Positions 13,627 through 24,689 of a stretch of 64,000 nt of DNA are shown piece after piece; the stretch's first letter is position 1, and every line of letters starts with the position of its first letter. Source of the DNA: Talinum fruticosum (Eukaryota > Streptophyta > Magnoliopsida > Caryophyllales > Talinaceae); assembly GCA_021018815.1 (NCBI GenBank), contig JAITYX010000059.1, positions 1,984,001-2,048,000 on the forward strand. The letters run 5' to 3'. The position numbers were made by a program, and so were the translations under genes. The notes under the pieces were generated by a model. It worked only from the letters and a program-made list of their open reading frames with translations. It ran no database searches and was not told the DNA's origin.

Positions 13627-15768
13627 GGAGTTAGTAGTCCTCCAAACCTTTCACCTTTGAGCATGAAAAACGAAGATGTTTATAAGTAAGACTTTCGTGT
13701 GGAAAACCTGGGTTTGATCCTTGGTTTGATGAGGGGACTAGGCTTAGCAACCATGTCACCCCTCAGAAAACACGCACTCACACAAACAAAGAATGACCAA
13801 TCTCAATGGGTTCGATTTGTTACGGCCAGTGAAGACCCCAATTAGAGGAAAAAATGGCAAATAAAATTAAAGATGACTAGTTGAAATTTGGTGTATGATA
13901 TGCTCTCCTACATTTTGATAACTTGAAGCTGAGACAAATTAAACCATAAGCTGACAGAACTTGCATATGAACAACTACAATTGGGACTAGACACCATTCA
14001 CTCATTTCGCTGTTCACCTAACATCCAACATATTTCAACATTTCAAAATTGACGTGGAACAAAATATTAAGGCCGAGATTATATCTTTTTCTTTTTTTGG
14101 TAGGCAAGGTATATTATCCAACATAGGACCCCTACTCAATATTATTATTATGATTAACATTTTAAGGTATGAGAAAAAAATCTCTCGTGACTCTAGAATA
14201 TATCCGGATTATATTTTAGAGTTCATTTTTCCCGTGTAAAAAGTTGAGTTTCCTCGATCAGTTATATACATAATTATTAAACGTAGAGAAGTTAAGACCA
14301 ACTGTCGGTTCTACATAAAACACTCATTATTTAAAATTTAAAAGAAAATTCAAGAAAACAAAATGAAAGCCACATGACCATACGGCAATGATTCTTGAGC
14401 CCACAACGATCTCGGGTTAGCTGCAAGTCAAGGGTGAGGATTTTTCTTTTCTTTTTCTTTTATTTTTTTCTGAAAAGCAAGCACAGAATTTATTAATAGA
14501 GGTGACACACATTCAAATTCAACAATCAAAAATAGACCTCTGAAAATGAATTCTCAGTTACATTTACGTGTCAAATTAGAATTTTAAAAGTTGAATCATC
14601 TTGCCACAAAAATAAATAAATAGAGGAGAGAGAAAAATACCTGGACACGGACATAATTACTGCTGCGGGACTGCCCAAAAGCCATGGCTACGGCGTGGTC
14701 CACCAAATCGGTGTAGCCATCCCCAGCAATTCGAGCCATGGGTCGAGCCCAGTGCTTGGGCTTCCAAACCTTGACCTCCTCGTGCTCGTACCCAACTTCT
14801 AGAAGCTGACCCGTACCTATGGAAAGTACCAAAATGTCCTCCACTCCTCGCACGAACGGGAACTCCTGCTTGTTGTGGAGCACGTGCGTGATGGCCGCCG
14901 CCGTCGGGTTCACCATCGCAAGACCGCCGTCGACCGCCACGCACCGGGTCGAACCGTCCACCGATTGCATGCAGACCGGCTCGAATATCCCCGGCTCGGC
15001 CGCCGTCGCCCGGCACACCTCCCACAGTCGGAAGTCGAACTCGTCCGTCTCAAGCGCGTCGGCGCGTGAAAACACGAACGGCGCCGTGCTGGACAAGTCG
15101 TAGCAAGGGATTAACACGGGCTTCAGCGTGTCCTTCAGAGTCAAATTCTTCGTGAATTTCTCTTTCATCAGCTTCTCCAAGCCGGCCGTCGCCGAACCCG
15201 TCGAACCGCTCCCGCCGCCCTTGAACAGGCGCTTCAGGCTAGAGCCCGAACCCGACCTGTACATCTTGCTCCCCTGCTCAGCCAGGAGCCGCCACGTGTC
15301 GTCCGCCTTGCACAACGGACGGCTCTGATCCTTTGTCGCGAAGAGCATCGCGGTGAAGATTCCTCCGACGCCGGCGCCGGCAGCGACGTCGAAGTAATCG
15401 GCGATTCTGGCGTCCGGATTGCCGGACTTGGCCTTGAGAGCCTGTTCCAAATACGCCAACGCCTTGCCTGAGATGATGTTCCTCATGCCACCGCCGTCGA
15501 TACTGAGGATGCATATCTTCCCGCGCTGGTTCTTAATTGAGCTCACACCGTCACCTCCCGATGCCGGAGCAGCCCGAACCGCCGGCGGAGGCGAGTATTC
15601 CACCGCCGGAGATATCTGTTTCGGCAGCCAGCTGAGCTTGTTCGCCTGATTATCGCCATAGCCGAAGAGGAACTTGCTTTCCAGAATCGAGAAAATCTCG
15701 TAACTCAACTTGTCCGTGTCTATACTCGGTTCCTGCATTTCCGACGGATTATTGCTCGCCATCGCCAT
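11282..15768 (-). CDS. Patatin-like protein, group III (PLP6/PLP7 type)
   Basis: Patatin-like acyl hydrolases cleave membrane lipids; group III members affect cell elongation and lipid levels in plants. Exon 1 is 15768-14641 and exon 2 is 11551-11282. They are joined in phase (donor GTATTT, acceptor GCAG), giving 465 residues. The N-terminal block QEPSIDTDKLSYEIFSILE matches the start of Arabidopsis PLP6, so translation could instead begin at Met11 (15738). The oxyanion loop DGGGMR is at residues 91-96. The nucleophile elbow reads GAGVG (131-135) where classical patatins have GxSxG, and the DGG of the dyad is at 280-282. Losing the serine is the hallmark of group III. Exon 2 supplies the conserved tail with ESVLFGGKRI and APTVAFKQ. 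The intron is 3,089 bp. Exon 1 is far richer in GC than its flanks. The family is certain; catalytic ability is not. Confidence 0.95.
13593..13622. repeat. (AG)n microsatellite
   Basis: About 15 AG units lie in the patatin-like intron. This is simple-sequence DNA with no other signal. Confidence 0.9.
13665..13800 (+). mobile_element. SINE-like fragment with tRNA-type B box
   Basis: GGGTTTGATCC near 13710 resembles a RNA polymerase III B box. It is preceded about 30-40 bases upstream by TAAGTAAGAC, a loose A-box match, and followed by an A/C-rich tail. I found no target-site duplication, so it is probably an old or truncated copy. Confidence 0.3.
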
Positions 15769-16200
15769 ACCTCCTTTCTTTCTCTCTCTTCAACCTCTCT
15801 CCAAAATCAGGCAATGCTACTCAAACATCAATCAATCCCTAAAATCCTCTCCCGCTCACGAAAATTCAATTCGACACAATCCAATCAAACCGAAATTAAA
15901 ACCAATTCGAATTTCCGTTTCATTGAACAGCAAATTCCAGTTGTGAGGTTGAACTAAATATGGCTAAACGCATAAATTCACCAAAATTCAACGGAAAAGA
16001 GGAGAGAGAAAATGACAAATTAGGGCAGAGGATGAAGGAAGAGAAAGAGGAAGAGGGAGGAGAGTATATGTATGTCTTCAATGGAACTTTCTCTTTCTCT
16101 CTCTGCGGGCTCGACTTTTATGTCTGGAAAAATATATTTGGTGGCCTGCTCCAATTTTTGTTTCTTGCAAAGTGTGGATGGTTAACCATGGTTAAGGGAA
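15769..16200 (-). promoter_or_regulatory. Upstream region of the patatin-like gene
   Basis: Read on the minus strand, the bases just before the start codon are purine-rich (GA repeats), typical of a plant 5' UTR. A second CT/GA run lies at 16089-16104 and an AAATATATTT stretch at about 16129-16138, which could serve as a TATA box. The small open frames here are low complexity. There is no transcription data, so the boundaries are approximate. Confidence 0.35.
16182..16195. promoter_or_regulatory. 14-bp perfect palindrome TTAACCATGGTTAA
   Basis: The self-complementary sequence lies about 415 bases upstream of the patatin-like start codon. A looser related stretch (TTAACCGTGGTT) follows at 16218. 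GGTTAA and AACC cores resemble GT-element or MYB-type sites, so a dimeric binding site is conceivable, but this is motif reading only. Confidence 0.3.
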
Positions 16201-16540
16201 CGGGGCTTGGGGAATTAACCGTGGTTGGTGGGAGTGTAGTTGAGTTAAGGAGTGGTGTAGTGTGTTGGTCATCCATTCTCATTCTCTCTCTCTCTCCCGT
16301 TTTCAACAAACGGCTTGGATTGTTTGACGTGGGCCAGAGTACTGTTCGTGCTGTGCTTTTCCGTGATCAACGGTTATTTATTTTTTTTTATGGAAATTTT
16401 TTTATTAATTTTTTGAGGGTTAATTCATATTTAATTATTTTTTAGGAATTAGGCGTGGGGGATGGGATATATAGGGGCCGTAGAAGATAGAGGGTCCCGC
16501 TAATAGGATAAGTTATTTATTTCTTAGTTAATTTATTTTA

Positions 16541-16907
16541 GGGGTTTTGCATTAAAATAAACCGGTATTAAACGTTTATATACCAAATTATAAATTTGGC
16601 TGATCATGTACCATATTTTCGGGGTGATTTTCTTTTCTAAACTATGATCTATTTAGGAGGCTTTAATTTAGTTGTTTTATGACCTATCAAGTTAAAAAAA
16701 AAAAAAGGGAATTATTGTGCAACACCCCACTAAATTAGCTATTCTCAACTTGACACATTATAAAACAATCAAATTTATACCTCCTAAATAGTTCATAGTT
16801 TAGAAAAGAAAATAACCCCCAAAGTATGATGTATGATCAGTCAACTTATAGTTTGGTATATAAACGTCCAATACTCCCAAAATACGGTTTATTTTAATCC
16901 AAAACCC
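16541..16907. mobile_element. Foldback MITE, Mutator-like, with 9-bp target duplication
   Basis: The element is two long inverted arms of roughly 150 bases (about 16541-16690 and 16745-16907). They begin GGGGTTTTGCATTAAAATAAACC on the left, with the near-identical complement on the right. It is flanked by identical 9-bp direct repeats TTTATTTTA at 16532-16540 and 16908-16916. Long terminal inverted repeats with a 9-bp target duplication are the mark of Mutator-like elements. There is no coding capacity, so it is non-autonomous. The arms differ at scattered positions, so the insertion is not very recent. Confidence 0.8.
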
Positions 16908-16916
16908 TTTATTTTA

Positions 16917-18055
16917 TGTCCTGTTTATTTTTTCTGTTGGAAAAAGTTTGAGTTAAGGTTTGATTGGAATCAATTTTAAAATTCTATTCAAGCAAAGTCG
17001 AACACAAATCTAGTTGGTTTGGGCTTGGCTCGATCTTATGTAAGTCAAAGTCGAACTCTGCTCAAAGCTTGTCGAGAAAGCTTTGACTATACTAGGGTTC
17101 AATTATAAATTATTTGAGAAGTAGTTGAGATGATTTTTTTTTTTTTTTGTGCTATCTCGTTACTGTAATCGTAAGGCGTAAAACTCTTCTTTTACATATT
17201 ATATTGTTCATAGACATCGAACAAAAGACTTGTATTTTTTTTTATTCAATTAAGGGTGTAATCTCTTTTGAGTTTGAATCTTACTTCATATTTACATAGG
17301 TTCAGTGAGAGCAATTGAGGAAGTTACGCAATCTTTATGTATCGTGAGGGTTTGAGGTAAAATCCACCCCGAGTGAGCACCTTACGGAAAATTTGAACGT
17401 GTATTCTCCCTATATTGGGATAAGGTTGTTACCATCTCAACCAACACCATTACATGGATGCCATAGTGGAAGATGTTAAGGATGACTGAAATATTGCATA
17501 TGTATCTCACATAATATAACTATATAATCAAATTCAAAGTTTAAACGTTTGCATGCGGAAAGTTTATATTATAATCATCAAAAACACAAACTTAAAAATC
17601 ATGTAAGTTGTGTTAAAAAAATTATGTAAGTTTGTGTGAATTATCCATTAAAAAAACTAAATAACAAATTATTTATATATTTTATATGAATAAAATTACA
17701 AGTGATATTTGGGACTATATTTCTAAAGTTAAGGGATGATATGGTGGAGTAGTAAGTGACGATACAATTTTTGACATTTATTTTAATTTTTATCTATCAA
17801 AAATTTGAACATTTTTTAACTTTGCTTAAAAATAAAATAATACATTCTATTGATAAGAGTATGAAACACATGCAAAATCTTGATGATTGGTTTGGTACAT
17901 TCTTTTAGGTATACTTTTTTTCTTCTTTGATTGTTTATGCAAAGTTAATATAATAATTTGTACGCGATTACCATCAAAAGTTAGTCTTATTTTTATATGT
18001 ATATTAAAAAAAAAGGTGAATCAAGACTTACCTTTATGAATTAAATTATATATTT
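16917..18055. other. AT-rich intergenic stretch
   Basis: No gene, RNA or clear element was recognised. Short poly-T runs occur near 17135 and 17235. A weak tRNA-like B-box match (GAGTTTGAATC) near 17270 is not enough to call a SINE. Confidence 0.5.
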
Positions 18056-18059
18056 GAGT

Positions 18060-18285
18060 ATAGTAAATGACATTTATATCAGTATTTATAATAATTTTCA
18101 GTTTATTTATATTATAACAGATAATTATTTCAGCTCATTACAACCTATTTTAGCTTATTTAAGCTTATTTCACTTATAACAGCTTAACCATTTCATTTCA
18201 TTCAACTCATAACAGCTTATAAGAATTATTTACAACCAATCGTTTCAGCTCCTTTCAACTCAGTTGAACAAACCCTTAGTATGAT
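18060..18285. mobile_element. Possible hAT-type element end with CAGCTTATT-like subterminal repeats
   Basis: The motif CAGCT(C/T)ATT and close variants recur about every 15-25 bases from 18100 to 18220, and the block ends in GTTGAACAAACCCTTAG. Clustered short subterminal repeats next to a GAACA-type end resemble transposase-binding regions of hAT elements. I could not find the partner end, so this is tentative. Confidence 0.3.
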
Positions 18286-18591
18286 CTTATTAAAATAAAG
18301 AATAAAAGTAAAAAATTAAAATAAAATAAAAGAAATATAGTACAATTCTTTTTTAATGGAATATAGCATAATTTTTTAAACACAATACCATACAATTTTA
18401 ATGCAAAGGAAAGGGAGGAAAAAACATGTACCTAATTAATCGAGAAACCCTTCGTGGGGTTATTTGCACCCCAAAAGAGTAATTATTGGAGGTTAAACTT
18501 TCTTTTCAATTGAGAATCATTTACTCATCCGCATCAAAATTATGGACAACAACAATTTAAATGTTTTATCATTAACATAATAAAATAATAA

Positions 18592-18700
18592 GGGTGTTTT
18601 TGGTTGGGGAAAAATTATTTTTCAATTTTTATGTGTCTGGTATCAATAATTTTAGAAAATTATTTTAAGGGAAAATAGATTTCCCCAAGTGAAGACACCC
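18592..18700. mobile_element. Small Tourist-like MITE with TAA target duplication
   Basis: The inverted ends run GGGTGTTTTTGGTTGGGGAAA on the left and the complement of GGGTGTCTTCACTTGGGGAAA on the right. TAA lies directly on both sides (18589-18591 and 18701-18703). A 3-bp TAA duplication with GGG-starting ends fits PIF/Harbinger-type MITEs. Length is 109 bp. Confidence 0.65.
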
Positions 18701-18866
18701 TAAATGAATTTTATAGTTTCTTACGGAAAAAAGGGGAGAAAAATATACAAAGTATAATTATAAAGAATATAAGAAGGACAAAACTTATTATAGATGGATA
18801 ATGAAAGCGTAGTTTCGTTTGTAGAATATGTACCATTTTTATCACAAATATATAGTAATATACTCG

Positions 18867-19066
18867 CCGAGAGGTGAGTGGTTTGACCATATTTTCAGGC
18901 TTTCCATCCGGGTTTAATCTCAGGTGAGCACAAATTTATCAAGTTTGAAAATTTGTATGTTATGGGTATAGTTATACTTGACATCGCCCTCCCAACCTTG
19001 TTAAGTCCGTTGGACTTTCCTTCGAGATAGAAAATCCAATGGGTGAATCCATTTACTCTTAAAAAA
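18867..19066 (+). mobile_element. tRNA-derived SINE with 15-bp target-site duplication
   Basis: Identical 15-base direct repeats ATAGTAATATACTCG flank the element at 18852-18866 and 19067-19081. Inside, GGTGAGTGGTTTGA resembles a polymerase III A box and CCGGGTTTAATCTC a degenerate B box about 40 bases later. The element ends in a short A run. At 200 bp this is a typical plant SINE. Its 3' part (TTGTTAAGTCCGTTGGACTT region) resembles the minus-strand element at 37741-37913, so the two may belong to one family. Confidence 0.85.
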
Positions 19067-19081
19067 ATAGTAATATACTCG

Positions 19082-20565
19082 TCAAAGACTTAAAAGCCCT
19101 ACAATAATGAGGCTATATAAACCTAAATATCCACTTTAAAGGAAACATAATGTGACTTCAACTTATTCATATCTCTCTCATTTCATACTATAGAATTATA
19201 TTCCACATAATACATTGATTGGTCCAAATTTTAAGACTTGGTATAAATTTTAATCATATACTTAGATATTCACGTAATGATATGGAAGATAAAAACATTA
19301 AAACTGATTATTATTTTTTTATCATAAAGAATAATAATGTCTAAACAATATTTGTACAAGACTGATTCAGTCGGAAATCATTCCAAGCTAAAAGAGAAAA
19401 TAATCACATAATTCTTATCAAGGTTCGATAGAATTTAAAATCCGTAAGTATCTATAAATTTCCTAAAAAAATTAAATTACAATCTAAACAATGAAGAAAG
19501 GGATAAACTCTCCATCATGACATTAAGCTCAATATTCTTGAGAAGATTTTTTTTTTGTTTTTTTTTTGTTGGCCTTTTATCGTCAAGGTTATGAATCTAA
19601 TTGGATTTGGTTGTGGGCCAGATGGTTTTGGGCTATGGGATTCTCTACAAGCTGATTAAATTTGCTTGAACTTGTGTGTTTCAACTGATGGATTGATTAA
19701 AAGATTGAAGTTTAGATAGACGTTTGTTCATGTTATGTGATATAAAACCAATTATTCTAAAATACACTTATAAAATAGATATTAAATTAACGTTTATATA
19801 ATGTGACATAATTAAATGAAGAGATTTTAAACATAAAAACTAAAATCCATCAATCACAATATGTTAATATACTTTTAGTATACACTTTGTCGGTGCAAGT
19901 ATATTTATCCTATCAAACAAAATAAAACACGAGATTAAAGACAAAAAAACATACTTTTTTCCAAATAAAAAAGCAGGTATCTTTAAGTATCCGAAATTTC
20001 TCCAAATGAACTTAAACCTTCGAAAATTTATACCAAAAGGAGAAAATAAATCTCCAACCTACATAAGCTATTGAAGAAATGAGATCATAATCTTATAGTT
20101 AAGTTTTTCTTTAAGACAATGCTTTGACTCAACTTTGGCCCTTCGCGTTAACTAACTTAATTAATGGACTGATAAGGCAATTGACATTTTTATCTTTAAA
20201 CCACTAACAATTAGATGTTGTTTCAACAACTAATTTTATCGAATACAGACTTTTATATGAGTATATCGATACTCATTCTAAAAACCGTGTTACACCCTTC
20301 TCCATGTTTGTAAATACCCCTCCCCCAAGCAACAAGACAATTAGGTAGATGTAAACTAATTTGTGACATGAAAGCTTAATTTGTACTATTTCCTTGATTA
20401 AGCATTCCATAATTAAATAATTAATCAAGCTAGCCAGCTAGTAGGGGTACTACTTTGTCATAGGTTCATGGGTAGGGTTAGGGATTTTTAATATTGGAAT
20501 ATATTGTCTTGTTACTTGTTAAATCAACTTTATAACCTTTATTTTTATCCAAAAAGTAAAACATT

Positions 20566-20570
<5 letters not shown>
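19082..20570. other. AT-rich intergenic stretch
   Basis: No coding exon, RNA gene or bounded repeat was recognised on either strand. A poly-T tract lies at about 19549-19568. Confidence 0.5.

Positions 20571-20571
<1 letters not shown>

Positions 20572-20636
<65 letters not shown>
20572..20636. repeat. (TA)n microsatellite
   Basis: About 32 uninterrupted TA units. Such tracts are length-variable and prone to assembly error. Confidence 0.95.
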
Positions 20637-20640
<4 letters not shown>

Positions 20641-21355
20641 TGATTTATATGAATCACTGTTATAGTCTTTACCAATCCCATGTCATTTCATTTTTGATAA
20701 ATCATGTCTAGTACTGGTCATGTATTTATTGAAGTTCATGGTTTTTCATAAAATGAGTGAGAGCTCAATTATTAGGTACCACCAAATTTAATTGGGGAAA
20801 AAGGATGAAATGACAAATATTGCTGCTTGAAATGACAAATTTTACATGTAGTTTAAACGATCAAGATACAAGATTAGTTTCTCTTTGTTTTGTTTCTTAT
20901 TACTCCAACCTCATTGGATTCCGGTGAGGTGTCATTCTCATATATTCGAAAAGAAAAATATATTGATGATAATTTTTAAAGTTTTAGTGTTATATCAATA
21001 AACGGTTCTTATTGATCGAGTGTGTCACTAAACTTTTATAATTGTTAAATTGTATCGTTGAAATCTTATGTTTGTCAAGAAGTTCGACATTTAGTATTGA
21101 TTCTAAAAATCACAGACTCAACATGAAATAAAAGTTTTATAAGAATTTGTTGGTACAATTGATCATGTGAATTTTCTAAATCGTTGAGTAAATGTTTGAT
21201 TGACTTCAACATGACATAAAAGTTTTACAATAAAAAAAAAAAAAGAAAAGTTTAGAATTATAAAATTTATTTAGTTTTGTCAATGTACTTTCATTTTATA
21301 ATCCTTAATTTTGTGTTTGAACTAAGGATTTCAAAATGGTGCTATAGTAACAAAG

Positions 21356-21356
<1 letters not shown>

Positions 21357-21423
<67 letters not shown>
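21357..21423. repeat. (TA)n microsatellite
   Basis: About 33 TA units, some 720 bases from the previous tract. No gene lies between them. Confidence 0.95.
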
Positions 21424-21427
<4 letters not shown>

Positions 21428-23119
21428 GGGGTATGATTTAACTTAGCTCAGATAAAACTCAAATTCAAGTAATATACATTGAATTCATGTTATAGGTCAT
21501 CTCTCTCAATAATAGGCAGGCAAATTAGAATTGTTCCACTGGCACAAGTCTAACATATGTATAAATATATGTTCATTCACATTGTTGACCTTTTTCCCAA
21601 TCAAGGCTTAAATCATTGACTTTTTTTGTTGAAAAAATTACATTATATTTGTTTAACCTATTATGTAAAATTAATACTAAATTACAGAGTGGTAAAAAAA
21701 AAAAAAAAACCAGCTGTATGCCTCTATACATTTTAACTTTTCATATATAAATTTTCACTTTAAAAAAAATAAACAGATATGAATTTTGAACAATTTAACT
21801 TTTTTTAATTGGTTGATATTGATTAATCCTCATATTAAATAATCAAGTGTAAAAACAACTCTCGACAGTAATTCACGTACATAAAGTCGGTAATTTAAAT
21901 TTAACAAAGAGGACCAACGGTCTGAAAAACCGTACGGAGAAAGGAAAAGTAGGAAAGAAATGCACGGCCCTAGTCTTTTCTCACCATATCATCTTTCTTT
22001 CACGTACATAATGGAACCATTGAAGAGTACGTACCATGCACATATAATTGAGCTCTAGGGATTGTTCATTTGTTCTTTTATTGCTTTTTATTTGGAATTA
22101 CTTGGTGATGGGATATTATATTGCAGTCAGAAACCCCATTTATATTAGTGTTTTTATTATGAATTTGCCTAATTTTTGTCCCACATTATATATTCTTATT
22201 ATGAGATAATTTATATGCATATTGGGTAATTCAATAGTGATATTTCCTAAGAAGGCTGGACAAACGACATGAATTGTGCACCTAAAACTTACCACTATAA
22301 TTGCCCTATTTTGGAAATAAGAAATAATTTCATTGCATTGTTGCCTCGTTGGAAGTTGCTATGTAACCACATGGGTAACAAAATTCAATAGTTTCTAACT
22401 GTTAATGTATTTATATGTATGTCGAATTGTTGATTTAGAGGTTGAGAACAGACTGGACCGAATAAGTTTAAAAAGTGTCTGTCTATTATTTGAACAGGTA
22501 TATGTGTAAAATCTGTTTAATATTATTATACTCGTTTAAGAAATGTGTCCGATAAAAATAATAATTGTGTTGTGGGGTTGCGAGTGTCCGAGAGTTGACC
22601 TTACGTGTATAGCTAAAGTCGTCGTAAAAGAGTAGATGATATTTTTACTTAATCTGTTTATGTTAAAATTTTAAAATTATATTATATTTGTAAAATTTTG
22701 AATATTATATTATATACAAATGTCTCAACTCTCGATGGGTTCAAAGGCAACCATTGACTCAAAATTCGGTGTAATTGAATAATTAGAGGAAGCTTTTCGA
22801 GTTTACTAGCATAGGGTGGCTAATTAATGGTGGAGATTGTTGGTGTGATGGGACTAGATTAAGGATTAATTATGATAATTTAGAGGAAATTTAGTAGTAA
22901 ATGAGTGAAAAAAGAGTACGGTACTTATCATTTTTAAAGTCAATAATTCAGTCATTGAAAAAATTCTCATAATTAAATCTAATATTAGTAATAGTATTCT
23001 TTTGAGTGATAAAAAAAATAGTATTATTTTGAACAAATATTAGTAATTAGGCTGATAACTTAGCAAAAGTATATCATTATGGATGCACTTATAATTACTA
23101 TAACTAAAAGTAATATTAG
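21424..23119. other. AT-rich intergenic stretch
   Basis: Nothing with coding character was recognised. A poly-A run is at 21693-21709. The rest is unstructured AT-rich DNA. Confidence 0.5.
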
Positions 23120-23422
23120 CTATACATGTGTAAAATTTAATCCTAACCATTTATTTTTTTAATTTACATAAAAATTATAAATTGCATTCTTTTAACTGAA
23201 AATATTGTATAAAATTGAAGAAAATATTAATTTTTTACTTATTAATATATGAAAATTTCTTTTCTTCTTTGCAGCTGAATATTTTTCATATATTAATAAA
23301 AACTAAAAATTATATTTTCTTTAATTTTATAAAATATTTTTTAGTTGAAATAATACAATTTATAACTTTCATCTAAATTTTAAAGAATAAACGGCTAGCA
23401 TTAAATATGATAACATGTATGG
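23120..23422. mobile_element. Foldback (hairpin) MITE-like element
   Basis: Two diverged inverted arms of about 135 bases face each other around a centre near 23265. The outer parts (CTATACATG...ATTTAATCCTAACC and the complement of CATATTTAATGCTAGCC...CATGTATGG) and the inner parts (AATATTGTATAAAATTGAAG against the TTTAATTTTATAAAATATT side) both pair. No clear target duplication was found, so the superfamily is open. It has no open frame. Confidence 0.55.
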
Positions 23423-24309
23423 TCAAGAGCGTCCGCATTTATGATTCAAAATTTTGGATTGCATGTGGAGGCCTACACCATTCACATCATCTCACAATGC
23501 AATTTTTGGAACTCAATCCGTCACCTCTACACCATTGGATCATCAATTTAGATTTTCAAATAAAATATTACCCATTGAGCATACAAATATACATATTTAA
23601 TTTACTTTTTCTTTAAATATGAAAACGTTGACAAAAACAAAAAATAATTTAAGATGAAAATGCGGGCGGATTGACAACAAGAGCGATAATGCGGGCGGAT
23701 CGATCTCGAGGTTGAATGGAACGTGCGTTACGGCAAAATGGATTGAATAAGAAATTCCTACATTGCAATTGTTCTAAGATTACTTTTAGTTTTGTGATTG
23801 TTGATAACGACAATCGTTACAAGTTTACGTTAACAGTATTAGCTATTCTAAGTCAAATAATGTTCTAATAAAACAGTTTCATCATACGATGGATCGGGTA
23901 CATACTCCTATTCCGAGGCTGACATTATAAACAAGATGTTTACAAAACAGTGCAAAACCAACAACTTACAAGATCATTTATTATTTGGTGGTACCATTAT
24001 ATCATTTACTATTTGTCAACATTAACTAATTACTAGATTTAAGGGTGAATAAAATTTACCTTAAGAGGGGAAAAGAATTGATTTTGAGTGCAGACTCGAC
24101 AAGCTTAAAGTAGAGACAATGACCACTGTACGGACTGGACTCAAAACCCAAAGTTAGTCACCCCCTCAATCTTTGCCGCGGTTATTTCGGTGATTACTGA
24201 GTTAGTTGCTTGCGTTATCTTTAATTTTATCCGCAATCAACGGTTTACTTGAATTAAATCAGAATGTGTTAGATGTACCTGAAAATATCTGCTCTTTGTC
24301 ATATGTTAA

Positions 24310-24395
24310 TAGATGGTTAGACAAATGGAAAATTATAGGGATTTTGTGGGCTAAAAATAATAATGTGTCACATGGAAATATATGTTCCTAACGAA
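24310..24395. repeat. Member of a dispersed repeat also found inverted at 29625-29720
   Basis: The stretch with ATTTTGTGGGC and AATAATGTGTCAC matches the reverse complement of 29625-29720 (GTGACACATTATTGTTAGAT, CCCACAAAAT). Both look like pieces of Stowaway-type MITEs whose consensus contains a GTGTCAC block. Confidence 0.5.
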
Positions 24396-24438
24396 GTATT
24401 TAAAAATTTACATAATTAAACTGTCATTATCATAATTA

Positions 24439-24682
24439 CTCTCTCCATTTTAAAAACATGTCACCTTAACTAACCTTTTTTATTTCATAATATCTCGTCA
24501 CTTTATAATTCTAGTGATATATTAATAACTAGTTTATCAATTTATCCTTATTAATTGTTTTTTTCCTCTCCTGTTTTTATTTAAAAATTTTGAGGCAATG
24601 TAGTCTTTTAATACAAATTTTGTCATAAATTTTCTTAATATTCCTTCGTAATTTTAAAGCGATAACTATTTTAAAACAGAGG
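24439..24682. mobile_element. Stowaway-like MITE with TA target duplication
   Basis: The left end CTCTCTCCATTTTAAAA and the right end TTTTAAAACAGAGG are imperfect inverted repeats of the CTCCCTCC type, with TA on each side (24437-24438 and 24683-24684). The internal stretch GTGATATATTAATAACTAG recurs at about 36750 within the PDI gene, showing a repeat family. Confidence 0.65.
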
Positions 24683-24689
24683 TAATAAT

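Larger units (their letters stand above)
11552..14640 (-). other. 3.1 kb intron of the patatin-like gene
   Basis: This is non-coding DNA between the two exons. It contains an (AG)n tract at 13593-13622 and a tRNA-like SINE fragment near 13665-13800. Small open frames, for example at 11883-12152, have no recognisable domain and no splice context, so they are not called as genes. Confidence 0.8.

Noticed and set aside
14596..14640. Extension of the patatin-like frame past 14641
   Set aside because: The extra 14 codons are intron; the donor GTATTT and the conserved second exon show where the exon ends.
15278..15514. Arg-rich open frames overlapping the patatin-like exon
   Set aside because: They are shadows of the GC-rich exon in other frames.
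23430..23760. Possible transposon end around AAGAGCGTCCGCATTTATG
   Set aside because: I could not find a matching inverted end or target duplication.
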